Part shown: positions 32,392 through 43,882 of the stretch, in pieces
Numbering within the stretch: the stretch's first letter is position 1
Layout of the letters: the number at the start of each line of letters is the position of its first letter
From: Berghia stephanieae
Lineage: Eukaryota; Mollusca; Gastropoda; Nudibranchia; Aeolidiidae
Direction of reading: 5' to 3'
DNA: 64,000 nt
NCBI GenBank assembly: GCA_034508935.3
Contig: CM067446.1
Span: forward strand, 18,478,820-18,542,819
Program-made: the position numbers and the translations under genes
The notes under the pieces: model-generated
What the model saw: the letters and a program-made list of their open reading frames with translations, nothing else
What the model was told of the DNA's origin: nothing
Databases searched by the model: none

Positions 32392-34860
32392 CTGGGTGTA
32401 AATAGAAAAAGAGACAACTGCATGATCCAGGTTTGAAATTGTGGCAAAAATCGTAGTTTTCTTCAAAATGAGAAAGTAAAGAAAAGCATAAAAACTTTGC
32501 TATCTTGATTATTAGAAATCTTCTGGCATTCTTGTCAATTTCTCACAATGTACGTTGGCTTTACTTTACAGCTCATGGATCTGCTTTATATTTTGAAGAG
32601 GACACTTTTTCTCCATAAAAATAATTATTTTTAAAACTGAAGCAAAATCTTCTGATTATTCTAAAATTGATATCTTATAATTGACTTGGCCCCGGTTTAT
32701 CTAGAAGTGCTCCTCAAGATGTTCCCTGAAAAAAAAGTTTTAAAGCCATTCTCTCAGCTCAAATCTGGGTCAGATCATCTTATGATAAATTGAGTGTGAT
32801 TTTTAAAATGGAAGGACTATCGTAGTTTCACGGCACATCTAAAGAGGTGATTTTATTTTTAATTATCGGGGGGAAAACACGCGAACCCCGCCCCCCTCAA
32901 CCCTAATTAATCATTAATTCAGATACAATAGCTGATAAAACTCAGCAAATTGGTTTTGATATTAGAAAAATCACACCACTTTTAAAAATGAGAATTATAT
33001 TACATAGTAATAGTTATTGGACATTGCAACTAATAGAAAGTCCATAATGCTAAAAGATTATGTATTAATATTAATATAATAAAAGTGCTGTGAAACTATG
33101 GAAATCCTCCCTTTTAAAAATCATCCTTTCAAAATTAAAGTCTGTAGTACTCCATGACGGTGACTTGATTCTCATGATTTAGATTACCACCTAAGTCAGG
33201 CCAGTAGATGAGTACAGGTAGGCATTTTGATAAAATTTTCAAACTCAAAACCTCTTAATTTTATCAAATAGGTGGATGTAACTGGACATAACATTGCTCC
33301 TTTACGACAAACAGTTTCAGATATTTTTCTGTTGAAAATTTTAGTTAGTTTTATAGAGAGAGAATCTGTGATTTCCCAGCTTCCTTTCGGCCAGCACCTC
33401 ACGGCAATCGGGAAAGTGAGTAAAATAAAATATAGAGTGCGAGTTTATCAATTTCAATAAAATTTGGCAAAGCTATTCCTCAATTAATTGTCTATCGAGG
33501 TACCGAGTAAAATTAAAATGCATCTCTAATTTTTAAAATTCTAAAGTGAGTTTCACCAGTGAACCTATTGGTGGCCATTTCACTTCACTTATGGCCCATT
33601 GAGTTATTGGGATGTTCAGTTAATTCATCCAGTGCCGGACTGAAATTCAGAAACTGTAGTGCGAAGTGACAACATCAACTCGAGCATTATATATCTAGTA
33701 TATTGATTATTTGCATTTAGTTTGAAAAGTCATATAACATTCGCCAACCGGATATAGCGTACTAACACAAAAAACAATGTGTAATCTGAATCTTTAAAAA
33801 AAAAAATTGGAGCTTTCATGGGCATAGCATAGCGGAATAACAAGCTTACTACTAAAGACTGAAGGCGCTCCAAAGCGCTTTACAAATGTTCCCTGACCAA
33901 CAGCAACACATAACATGTAGAACGAGACATGACGCCTTTTAGGCAATATTACTATTACAATTTTTCCCCGACAGAAACGACGCTGTTAACTGCCAGGTAC
34001 TCATTTTACACCTGTGTACGGTGATTTAATAATAGTTGACTGATGTCTGACTGAAAACGTCAACTGAAAATGAAACGCCTACAATTACAGTTGTGACAGT
34101 GTCTAGATATCTGTCCGGTCGTGGATGAATTAACTGAAAGTCATTAGACTACTGGACTGGGTTTATCAAAGTCGACGAAGCGCCTCTCATAGATCAGCTG
34201 TCTCTAGAGAGCTGAGCCGGTGTTACCAATACTTAGCTTCTATAACCAGGACAAATAATTCGTTTGGACAGAAAAATAAATAAAAACTTACCGCTTACCG
34301 TCAAAAGCAGTTTAGATTTGAAGATACATTTGTTTTCTATCAAAAAACATTCGGTACTAGACAATCCTTGATGAATTTCAAAAGTTGTGTTTGAAATTAT
34401 ATCCTAAATATTTTCATGATTCATTCCTCGCTAAATCGTGTGTTTTTCTCGTCTGACCCATAGGTTGGTGCCCCCTAGTGCCAGCCGCCTGCCGCGCAAT
34501 AGCCGCGCAAAACAAAGGTTTTTTAAAAAGTTTATTGAGAAAAAGATACGGAAAAAAGTGTCCCTAGATAGGTATGCAATTTGGTGCATAAGTGCAGTAA
34601 AAATTGGTGCGCAAAATTAGTTCGTAGAGGATGCGAGACTGTGTGTGTGTGTGGTGTGTGTGTGTGAGTATGTGTGTGTGTGTGTCTCTTTCTTTCTTCC
34701 TTTTTTTTTGGGAGTGCCTACGTACACGGTAACGGGGCATCTAGCCTCAGGATCTATGTACACGTAAACCGGTTTACCGTTGCAACATTCTGTCAGTGAT
34801 GGTCCTCGCTGTCGTGACCGCGCGCGCTCGTGTGTGTGTGTGTGTGTCTGAGTTTTTTTA
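32392..34860. other. TEPSIN 5' side: first intron and presumed first exon, not resolved
   Basis: The first coding exon (about 10-20 residues before INILQ) must end in phase 0 here or further upstream. No minus-strand ATG with a convincing phase-0 donor was found. The region holds a SINE family A body fragment (33870-34026), a short inverted fragment of the 1-3-kb repeat (33720-33790), TG runs (34634-34685 and 34829-34848) and a GC-richer patch at 34460-34510. Confidence 0.45.
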
Positions 34861-34869
34861 AAATCAAAA

Positions 34870-36490
34870 CAATTTTAACCATTAATGGCGAGATTCCATC
34901 TTACACTCCCCAAACTCCAGATCTTAGTCTTAATGTTATCATTAAAAGACAAGCTTTGCGATTTATAGTTTAATTGAAGCCCGAGTCGAAATATACTCTT
35001 ACTACTGCTCTCTTGGTGGAAACGATTTATTCTGCATAAGCAATCTGGAGAAAAAAATCAGTGTCACTGTAAAAGGTTAAAATTTCACGAAGTACGCTCC
35101 GTGAACACCGCTGTAACAATCCTTTGATCTACGTCATCAGGCAACCCATTGTTTCTTTCATCTTTACCCATTCCCCCTTACTATCCCCCCATCCCCCCGC
35201 CCATCTCTCTCTCTCTCTCTCTCTCACCCTCTCTCTCTCTCTCTCTCTCTCTCTTGTCATAATGTTATCCCTTCCCCTTCCCATCTCAATGTAAAATGAA
35301 AACGTTCTGTTGTTTGCAGATACATGTATGATTGTTTTGTTTTCTCTCTCTCACTAGGCTAGGATTAAAAACCAAGACATCAGGTAATGGGTGTCTAATG
35401 CCAAAGTATAGATTCTCTCTTTGGCCAATTTAGTCACGCATGTGGCAGTCCAGCTATTTACTATGTTCTGCCTATACCACACAATAATGGGATTTTGGGG
35501 GGTGGGTACGAAAGAAATCAAGGTCATAAGTAACCGTGCACAAGAGCTGTATAGGGAATTGGTTTCTGGGGGTCTTGCAAATACCAAATATTTTATGGAA
35601 AGCTTTTTCGAACTCCAAGACGTCTGGTTTGTTTTGCTATCTTGGAACAAACGAAACAGAGATGTCTTGATGTGTGGCCTAGTTGTCTGATTTTGTGACC
35701 TGGATGTAAGGTTTTGTGACTTAGATGTATCCTTTTGTGTGTGCAAGCCATGCGGGTAAGTACGGCGATAGCTTGCCAGTTGAGGAAAAAAAAAGGAAGA
35801 AGCAGCGTATCCGCATTTGAAAAACAAAACAAACAAAAAACTGAAAAAACAAAACAACTTAACCTTTTAAAGGCGAATATCAATCTTACTTGGACCAAAA
35901 ATAAAATCTTACCGTTTTCATCAAAAGACAAAAAACAAATTACAATTTAAAAACTTGAGCTTTTATATAGAGCAATATCCACCCAACGTGCTCAAAGCGC
36001 TTTTTATCAATATTCTTACTGCTCTTATGGTGGAAACGTTTGTTTTTTCTGCGTTAAAAAATAATATAAATGAAGACTATTATTTGAAAAACAAAAAAAT
36101 CAGTGTCACTGGCAAAGGGTTAATTGCAGTACTCCTGCATCCAGTGAGACTCCTACGGCACTTGCTAATCATAAAAAAGGAAATAGCAGCAATCAACAAT
36201 ACTAAGGTGAAAAAAAAAGAAGAAAAAAAAAGGTGGGTAAGGGGGGAAGAGCAAACCCAGTAGCAATGCAACCTTTTAGCGGCGAAATTCGATCTTTGAC
36301 CTAACACCAAATCTTCTATCATCAAAAGACAAGTAACGGCAAAACTATTATAGACAATTGAAGTCCGAGTTGCGATAGTCTGACTACTCTCTTGGTGGAA
36401 ACGCTGTATTCCCCGTTAACAATAATAAAGATAAAAGCAAACTACTATCTAAAAGCAAAAAATTAGCTTCGCTGTTAAGGGGTTAAGAAC
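34870..36490. repeat. Three copies of an unclassified ~220-bp repeat
   Basis: The order GCGA.ATTC.ATCTT, ATCATCAAAAGACAA, AATTGAAG.CCGAGT, CTCT.TTGGTGGAAACG, AAAAA.TCAGTGTCACTG, GGGTTAA recurs at about 34875-35085, 35860-36125 and 36265-36490, all in the same orientation. The middle copy is interrupted by a SINE family A tail (35953-36004). Around the copies are a CT array (35200-35254) and short frames without support. Confidence 0.65.
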
Positions 36491-36574
36491 ACCTGCAACT
36501 GCAACTGCCAGCATCCTTGAGATGTCTACGTCACCAAGGTCACCAATCGACACGTCTCCCTCTCGTCGGCATGC

Positions 36575-36595
36575 ACCCCCCCCCCCCCCCCCCCC
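36575..36595. repeat. Poly-C tract
   Basis: About 20 consecutive C bases, followed on the plus strand by GGTGGTGGTGGCGG. Confidence 0.9.
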
Positions 36596-36788
36596 TCCAC
36601 TCTCACGGTGGTGGTGGCGGCGGATAAAAAAGGCCTTTTTTTCTTTTATTCAATCAACTTGACTGCTGGTGGACCCTCGGCCTCTCTACAAGTCCAAGAA
36701 ATAATACTCACTTTTTCTCTGCTCCAACGAAAATATCTACCCCCTACCGGTCTAATTATTTGTAGCAGACGTCAAATTTCTCAAAACG

Positions 36789-36798
36789 GTCACGTGAC
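36789..36798. promoter_or_regulatory. Palindromic E-box GTCACGTGAC
   Basis: Perfect 10-base palindrome matching the CLEAR/USF-type E-box consensus. It lies upstream of TEPSIN on that gene's strand, in a locally gene-poor stretch. Role in TEPSIN transcription is inference from position only; about 4.4 kb separates it from the first exon identified. Confidence 0.35.
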
Positions 36799-36839
36799 AC
36801 TGTAAAAACAACACAGGAAGTCCATGAAAGCTTATTTAC

Positions 36840-37300
36840 GGCATTTCCTTTGAACCGTGTAAACAACAAAATTTCGTTTTCATTCGACTCAACGGGTCAG
36901 ATTGGCCGGTATTTTTTAACGAACTACAGTTCTGAAAACAAAATGTTTCTTAGAAAGGTGAAAGATGCTAGTTTTTGAAACAGAGGTAGGTTTTTAAAAA
37001 AAATCTTTATATTTTACGTGAATGCATGCTCAAGGCGAGTTGGACGTGCAGCGGAGGTTGGTCGGCCAAAGGCCCACCTCTCTAGTCTCTAGACCAGACC
37101 CGACTGATACTGAAGAAATTGAAATGAATACGAATACACTATGAATCTATGAAGACATTCCAATTCCTCATAGTTGTGGTGGGTCATTTTACAGCTCACC
37201 TTATTCACAAATGATATCTTTTGCGATGCAAAATTTATTGAACTGTTCATGTTTCAATTTTGCAACTTAAAAAATTTTACTGCAAGCATATTTAATTGGA
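36840..37300. other. Non-coding stretch between TEPSIN side and satellite block
   Basis: AT-rich, no recognised repeat or gene. Confidence 0.4.
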
Positions 37301-37305
37301 AGTGG

Positions 37306-37362
37306 TTATTCAGTATCAGATACTGAATAGTGCTTTGCCACTATTCAGTATCCATAAGGAAC
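37306..37362. repeat. Outlying copy of the 'ATTCAGTATC' palindrome
   Basis: TTATTCAGTATCAGATACTG continuing to GAATAGTGCTTTGCCACTATTC reproduces one and a half units of the palindrome array at 40787-40990. It lies about 3.4 kb away, on the other side of the satellite block. Confidence 0.85.
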
Positions 37363-37611
37363 TCTTTTATTATAGAGAGAGTGAAAAGTGCGACAATCTC
37401 AGTTGAATGTACCTAAATAAACTGCTGACCTACTACCAGATTGAACTCGTGCAGTAACTGTCAGCCCGATTCAAAGTTGTAGAAATATTTTGATCGTTAT
37501 TATTAAATTTCTGCTATTGTGCAATTAACATAGTTCAAAATATCAAAAGAAGAGTGGCATTCAAATTCATTTTTTAATGTCTAAATAGACATGATTAAAT
37601 GTCACTAAAAG

Positions 37612-37690
37612 TTCAGTGACACCATGGCTTGGTGGATAAGTTGTTTGACTCTGAACTTAAGGTTCGACAGTTCAAATCCCGGCCGGGTAA
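37612..37690 (+). tRNA. tRNA-Gln-like sequence, probably a pseudogene or SINE head
   Basis: ACCATGGCTTGGTGGATAAG resembles a tRNA D-arm/A box, GACTCTGAACTT an anticodon arm with CTG, and AGTTCAAATCCCGG a T-arm/B box. The 5' and 3' ends do not pair into a good acceptor stem, so a working tRNA is unlikely. Confidence 0.35.
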
Positions 37691-37764
37691 ACTTTTATTT
37701 TTCCCCAATATTTTTGTTTTAATCATTTTATTTGCTTGTAATATATTTTAATGTTTATATTATA

Positions 37765-37870
<106 letters not shown>

Positions 37871-38223
37871 TGTTGTAATCGTCATCATCATCATTATTAT
37901 GATTATGATTTTTAAATCAAGTAGTAGGAGTTATTTAATCAGTTATCGATTTATTACGAATATCTTTTATGTGTTATAATCTCGTTGTTGTTTTTCATTG
38001 ATGTGCTCTTCTATTGTTCATTACTTTTTAAAATCTTGCTTTTTTCTGTTTGTCACATTTGTTGTTGTTGTTGTTCTTGTTGTTGTTTTTGTTTGTTTGT
38101 TTGTTTGTTTTGTCATCTAAGACAATCCCGATTCATTATAAAAATGTGGCCAGACTTTCTGCCATTTTTAATTGAATGATGTACTTCCGTGAATTAATTG
38201 CAGTATTATATTAAAATTTACGT

Positions 38224-38468
<245 letters not shown>

Positions 38469-38524
38469 TTAAACAGATACTGAATATTAGACTACAATTG
38501 ACATCTATTTACTGAATACACGTG

Positions 38525-40770
38525 GTATTTTTAGGGGTGTTTCTTTTTTTACGAAACCTGAAACCTGCCGAAACACGCCGAAACCTGACAAAGTTAGGGG
38601 AAGCAGGCAGCAGTGGGGAGTGAACCTGGGACTCAGGGAAGTGTACACCATTGGGGAGTGAACCTGGGACTGGGTTTCGTAACAAAAAGCAATTACTTTT
38701 TTACGAAACCCAACAATATCCAACAAAGTTATGGAAAGAAAGTAGGCAACAGTGGGGGAGTGAACCTGAGACTCAGGGAAGTGTACACTATTGGGGAGTA
38801 AACCTAAGTCTATGGTTTTTCGGTGGGTTTTGGCGGGTTTCGTAAAAAAGTAATTGCTTCATTCTCGTCTGGTACCCAACTCCCATAGTCCCAGGTTCAT
38901 TTCCACTGATATCCTCTTCTCACAGTCCCAGGTTCACTCTCAACCGGTGTGCACTTCCCTGAGTCCCGGTTCATTGCCCAATGGTGCCCACTTCCCATAA
39001 CTTTTGATAATTTCGGTAGGTTTCGAAATAAAAGTACATTCTGAGCTCACTGTCCACTGGTATCAGCCTCTCGCAGTCCCAGGTTCAATCCTCATCTGTG
39101 TCCAAATCCCAGATTCACTCCCCACTGCTGCCTGCTTCCCAAAACTTTGTCGGGTTTTGGCGGGTTTCGTAAAACAGTAATTCCCCCTCCCCCTTGGTAT
39201 TGTCTTTTTACAATATCCACAGTCCCAGGTTCACTCCCCGCAAGTGTACACTTCCCTGAATCTCAGGTTCAGCCCCCACTGTTGCCTACTTCAATAACTT
39301 TGTCGGATATTGCCAGGTTTCGTCGGGTTTCGTAAAAGAGTAATTGCTTTTATATGAAACTCAGTGAAGCACGCTGAAAACCAGAGTCTCAGGTTCACTC
39401 CCCACTGGCGTACACTTCCCTGAATCTCCCATAACTTTGTCGGATATTGCCGGGTTTCGTATAAAATTAATTGCATTTATATGAAACTCGCTGAAACCCG
39501 CCGAAAACCAGAGTCTCAGGTTCACTCCCCACATGTGTATACTTCCATGAATCTCAGGTTCACCCCCCACTACTGCCTACTTCAATAACTTTGTCGGATA
39601 TTGCCAGGTTTCATCGGGTTTCATAAAAAAGTAATTGCTTATATATGAAACTCGCTGAAATTCGCCTAAACCCAGAGTCTCAGGTTCACTCCCTACTGGT
39701 GTACACTTCCCTGAGTCTCAGGTTCAGTCCCCATTATTTGCTTACTTTCCATAACTTTGCCCCAATTTGGTGGCATTTGGCGCATTTCGTAAACAAAAAG
39801 TAATTGCTTTTTTAAAATAACAAAATCCGCCGAAACCCAGTCCCAGGTTCACTCCCCACTGGTGTACACTTCCCCGAATCTCAGGTTCACTCCCCACTGT
39901 TGCCTACTACCCATAACTTTCTTGGATATTGCAAGGTTTCGTCGGGTTTTGTAAAAAAGTAATTGATTTTATATGAAACTAGCTGAAGCTCGCCGAAAAC
40001 CATAGTCTCAGGTTCACTCCCCACTGGTGTACACTTCACTGAGTCCCAGGTTCACTCCCCATGCGTTGCCTACTTTCCACTTCTTTGCCGCATATTGTCG
40101 GGTTTCGTACAAAAGTAATCCCCCCCCCCAATTTGTTATTGCTTTTTTATAAAACCCAGAGTCCCAGGTTCACTCCCCACTGGTGTACACTTCCCCGAAT
40201 CTCAGGTTCACTCCCCACTGTTGCCTACTACCCATAACTTTCTTGGATATTGCAAGGTTTCGTCGGGTTTTGTAAAAAAGTAATTGATTTTATATGAAAC
40301 TAGCTGAAGCTCGCCGAAAACCATAGTCTCAGGTTCACTCCCCACTGGTGTACACTTCACTGAGTCCCAGGTTCACTCCCCATGCGTTGCCTACTTTCCA
40401 CTTCTTTGCCGCATATTGTCGGGTTTCGTACAAAAGTAATCCCCCCCCCCCCCAATTTGTTATTGCTTTTTTATAAAACCCAGAGTCCCAGGTTCACTCC
40501 CCACTGGTGTACACTTCCCTGAATCTCAGGTTCACCCCCCCCCCCCCCCCCCCCTCAGCCTCTACACACACACACACACACACGCTGCTGCCTACGTCCC
40601 ATAACTTTGTCGGATATTGCCAGGTGTCGTCCGGCTTTTTATTACGAAACCCGCTGAAACCCAGTCCCAGGTTCACTCCCCACTGTTGTACACTTCTCTG
40701 AGTCCGAGATTCACTCCCACAGCTGCCCTCTTCCCATAACTTTGTCGGGTTTCGGAAAAAAAACCACCGT
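38525..40770. repeat. Satellite-like tandem repeat, ~150-170-bp monomer with higher-order units
   Basis: Repeating modules are CCCAGGTTCACTCCCCACTG, GTGTACACTTCCCTGA, TTGCCTACTT.CCATAACTTT and GTCGGATATTGCCGGGTTTC ending GTAAAAAAGTAATTGCTTT. Monomers vary and the first ones (38525-38860) are inverted relative to the rest. A ~320-bp two-monomer unit starting at about 39840 is repeated almost exactly from about 40161, apart from the length of a poly-C run. Frames across it are not genes. Confidence 0.9.
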
Positions 40771-40786
40771 ATTATAGTGCAAAACC

Positions 40787-40990
40787 ACTATTCAGTGTCA
40801 GATACTGAATAGTGCAAAACCACTATTCAGTATCAGATACTGAATAGTGCAAAACCACTATTCAGTATCAGATACTGAATAGTGGTTTTGCACTATTCAG
40901 TATCAGATACTGAATAGTGGAAAACCGCTATTCAGTATCTGATACTGAATAGTGCAAAACCACTATTCAGTATCAGATACTGAATAGTGC
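40787..40990. repeat. Array of short perfect palindromes
   Basis: Six consecutive units, each built of ATTCAGTATC, one central A or T, then GATACTGAAT, separated by TAGTGCAAAACCACT-type spacers. Spacer orientation flips near 40885 (GTGGTTTTGCAC), making the array itself roughly palindromic. One unit differs by one base (ATTCAGTGTC). Confidence 0.95.
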
Positions 40991-41081
40991 TAACCTATTT
41001 AATTTTGTTCGGATTGAAACTTTTTAGAGTTTGTATATGATGGGCGTTAGTCGGTTCGATTTCAGTACCTAGTACATTGCT

Positions 41082-41609
41082 GTAGAGCAATAAAGTTAGG
41101 TGCCCCAAACGTAAACAATAACAAGTTGCTAGTGATTTCCGTTAGGGACCGGAATAATTTACGCACAATATAGGTCTCCCAATTTTGTAGTTTGAGTTGT
41201 AGGCAATACACTTTCAGTATTGAAAATATGTTTACATAAAATCTAACAGTTGCAGAAATAATAATATAAGGCTAAATTATTATGAAAATCAGGCTCCGAA
41301 TAATTCTCGTTTTGTTCACACCAGCGCAATAATTTGCACTGGTCTAAAAATAGATAGACTGTAACTTTTGATAAATTTTAGAAAATTTTACCTTTTGTTC
41401 CATAAAATATCCATATCTAGACATTATTTGATGCATGATCGAGTATTTATGAATATGTGTTTCTTTTGCCACCTAACAGCCAAATTTTAAAGGTTATTTT
41501 TTTCTATTATTTACATTGGAACGTGAGCTGTCAAGACAGGAACATGTGGTTCGCCACGTGCTTCTCGACCTTTGTTTACGTTTGGGGCACCTAACTTTAC
41601 TGCTCTGTA
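41082..41609. mobile_element. MITE with ~37-bp terminal inverted repeats
   Basis: The left end GAGCAATAAAGTTAGGTGCC continues CCAAACGTAAACA. The right end (41571-41609) is its reverse complement with two mismatches: TGTTTACGTTTGGGGCACCT continuing AACTTTACTGCTC. TA or GTA flanks each end. About 528 bases, no ORF of note. Superfamily not determined. Confidence 0.8.
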
Positions 41610-41875
41610 CTCTTCAGTCTCCACTCGAGACACACGGCAAACACCGTACAGATATAATTTTTGAAAACAATCTTGTCCAAATCTGCTCTGTATTTTGTCC
41701 CCTTAATCCACTTTTCTAATTCCATGTTGCAGGCATCGAGATAAACTTTAGATCGAGCGATCAATGCTGTATGACACATGCATGTCGACGTGTACATATA
41801 TGCAGGTCTGATATCCGAACACTGAGAAAGACCGTACCACTGAGCCACGCTGGTGATGATGCTGATGAAGACGAC

Positions 41876-41978
41876 GATAATAATGATGATGATGATGATG
41901 ATGATGATGACGATGATGATTATGATGAGGATGATGATAACAACAACACTAATAATAATAATATTAATAATAATAATA

Positions 41979-42012
<34 letters not shown>
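41876..42012. repeat. (GAT)n and (AAT)n microsatellite
   Basis: GAT repeats interrupted by AAC/AAT repeats. Just upstream (41775-41870, minus strand) is a tRNA-like A box GTGGCTCAGTGGT joined to the GGTCTGATA dispersed repeat. Confidence 0.92.
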
Positions 42013-42013
<1 letters not shown>

Positions 42014-42659
42014 AACATTTAAAAAAATAATAATAATAATTGCCGTATGGATTTGTGAGGTCATCTGTGACCATTAGATGGGAGGCGAGGGGGCTGGGCA
42101 TAGTAGACAACAGGTAGACAGTGACAGTTGGAAGGAGAGACCTAGAGATATCCTTCGTTTTGGGATTGACAACTGTGCATTGTGACCAACGAGTTTGGTG
42201 AGAGCTTATTGTCTCTCATCACGGCTAATACGTATCTTTGACTCTTAAAATATTTAGAACAAAAGAATGAAAATTAATCCACTCTGAATAAGATGTCGGC
42301 TTTCATCAAAGCTGCCTTTGCTTGTCAAAATATATACAGGAATGCTAATATAGTTTTTGTTTCAACCAAATTGTTCAATCTGTGGTGGACTACGAACAAT
42401 GTTTACAACAACTGGTTTAAGTTAACCATACGTGCTATGAAACTGATCAGTGGTCAAATCAAAATTGCAATCAAAAAATTAGAACAAGCGGTCGTGAAAA
42501 CAGCGCTCCATCATTTGATCTGAAATTGACCAAAGATACCGTAGCCATGGACGTCCTTTTGTCAATGGACGTGTAGACTCAGAGGAAAAATGTTGCAATA
42601 GTGGACAGGAAACACAACTTCGGTTAATCTCAACATTTTTGCTTATCCCAAAGTGTTGC

Positions 42660-43580
42660 GATTATCCGTAGTGGACTAAATAGTGTAAAACATTCAATGA
42701 AAGAATTCGAGATAAGATATCAATGGAGAGTAAAACACAATTAATAAGGCGAACAGGGTAGATACATTAAAAGATGCAAACGGGAATATAACATAAAATG
42801 ATAGGGAAAAGGCAGATATATCTAAATAATTTTTCTCTAGTGTATTTAGATGTGAGGATGCTTCGAACATACCATACTTTCATGATAGAAACCATAGTAA
42901 TTACCTACCTGATATTATTTTACCTGAAAACAAAATAATCGATAAGCTATCTAAGCTTGACGCATCAAAAAGTATGGGTTCTGAACACCTTCATCCTTAT
43001 ATACTGAGAGAGGTTGCATAATATGAGATCGGTCAACAATAATGTTTTACAAATCCTTAGAACAGGCGTTGTTAAGACGGTTGGAAAAAAGCAAATATTA
43101 CTGCTGTTTTTAATAAAGGCGACAGAGAATGTGGTTCAAACTATTGACCAATTAGTCTAACATGTGTGTTATGTAAAATACTTGAATCTATCGTGAAAGA
43201 TCCTATGGTGGAATTTCTTGAGTCTCATAATATGTTGCAAAGAGCCAACATGGTCTTCGAAATAAGCGATCGTGTATCACGATTACTGCAGGTGATGAAC
43301 GACTTTACTAAATTGATTGACGAACGAAAAACCATTGATGTGACGTTTAATGATTTTATGAAAGCTTTCGACTCTGTTCCCCATGAAAGACTTTTTCTAA
43401 AACTAAATGCGTATGGTATAGTTGGAAGTGTTTTTGAATTGATCAGATCATGTTTATCGAGTCGTAGTCAGAAGGTTCTGGTAAGAAATGAAGCTTCAAA
43501 ATTTAGACCAGTCATTAAGTGGATACTTGAAGTGTTATCTTGGTTCACTTTTGTCCACAAGTTTGATCTTAATTCTATTC
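42660..43580 (+). mobile_element. Fragment of a Jockey/CR1-superfamily LINE reverse transcriptase
   Basis: Translation across frames gives a decayed RT: IIDKLSKLDASKSMGSEHLH (finger region), PISLTCVLCKILESIVKD split by frame changes, then an open stretch 43166-43615. That stretch contains LQVMNDFTKLIDERKTIDV and FNDFMKAFDSVPHERLFLKL, equivalent to the FLDFSKAFDxVPH motif A. The GIPQGS block is damaged (PVIKWILEVLSWFTFV) and the catalytic F/YADD is absent, because the fragment ends where a SINE begins. Exact clade uncertain. Confidence 0.75.
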
Positions 43581-43584
43581 AGAA

Positions 43585-43865
43585 AAGTGAGTGGAGCAGG
43601 CACTTATGTTGGTAACAACAAGATATGAAGTGAGTAGAAAAGTGCCAGAAGACAATAGAGAATAAAAAATTTTTTCGCGGCGGTGGTGGGGTTTGAACCT
43701 GCGACCTTATTGGTACGACAACTCCGCCTGGCAGGTGAGAGCGTGGCTCTACCGTGTGAGCTATCCACGAACACAAAAATATTCGTTTCAAACTCAAAGT
43801 CATTTCTAGATCCCTCTCTCACCCACTTCTTGAGATCGCCGATTCGTTCACCACCATCGCGAAAT
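43585..43865 (-). mobile_element. SINE family D (tRNA-Lys/Arg-like head), inverted copy
   Basis: Minus strand: GGATAGCTCACACGGTAGAG is a good A box and GGTCGCAGGTTCAAACCCC a good B box. The body follows as TATTCTCTATTGTCTTCTGG and CACTTTTCTACTCACTTCAT, ending ACATAAGTGCCTGCTCCACT. Confidence 0.85.
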
Positions 43866-43882
43866 AAAATTTTTTATTCTCT

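Noticed and set aside
35907-35920. Minus-strand ATGAAAACG before GTAAG as a three-residue TEPSIN start
   Set aside because: Phase fits, but it lies inside a repeated element and would leave the ENTH domain without its usual N-terminal residues.
35354-35931. Minus-strand frames of 112 and 167 residues near the TEPSIN 5' side
   Set aside because: No domain, low-complexity Phe-rich starts and overlap with the triple repeat; not compatible with the missing TEPSIN exon 1.
36710-36830. Candidate TEPSIN first exon ending GAGCAGAGAAAAA before GTGAGT (minus strand)
   Set aside because: The donor is good, but the phase-0 frame has a stop and no ATG upstream.
37612-37690. Functional tRNA-Gln gene
   Set aside because: A and B boxes and a CTG anticodon-like loop are present, but the acceptor stem does not pair; kept only as tRNA-like.
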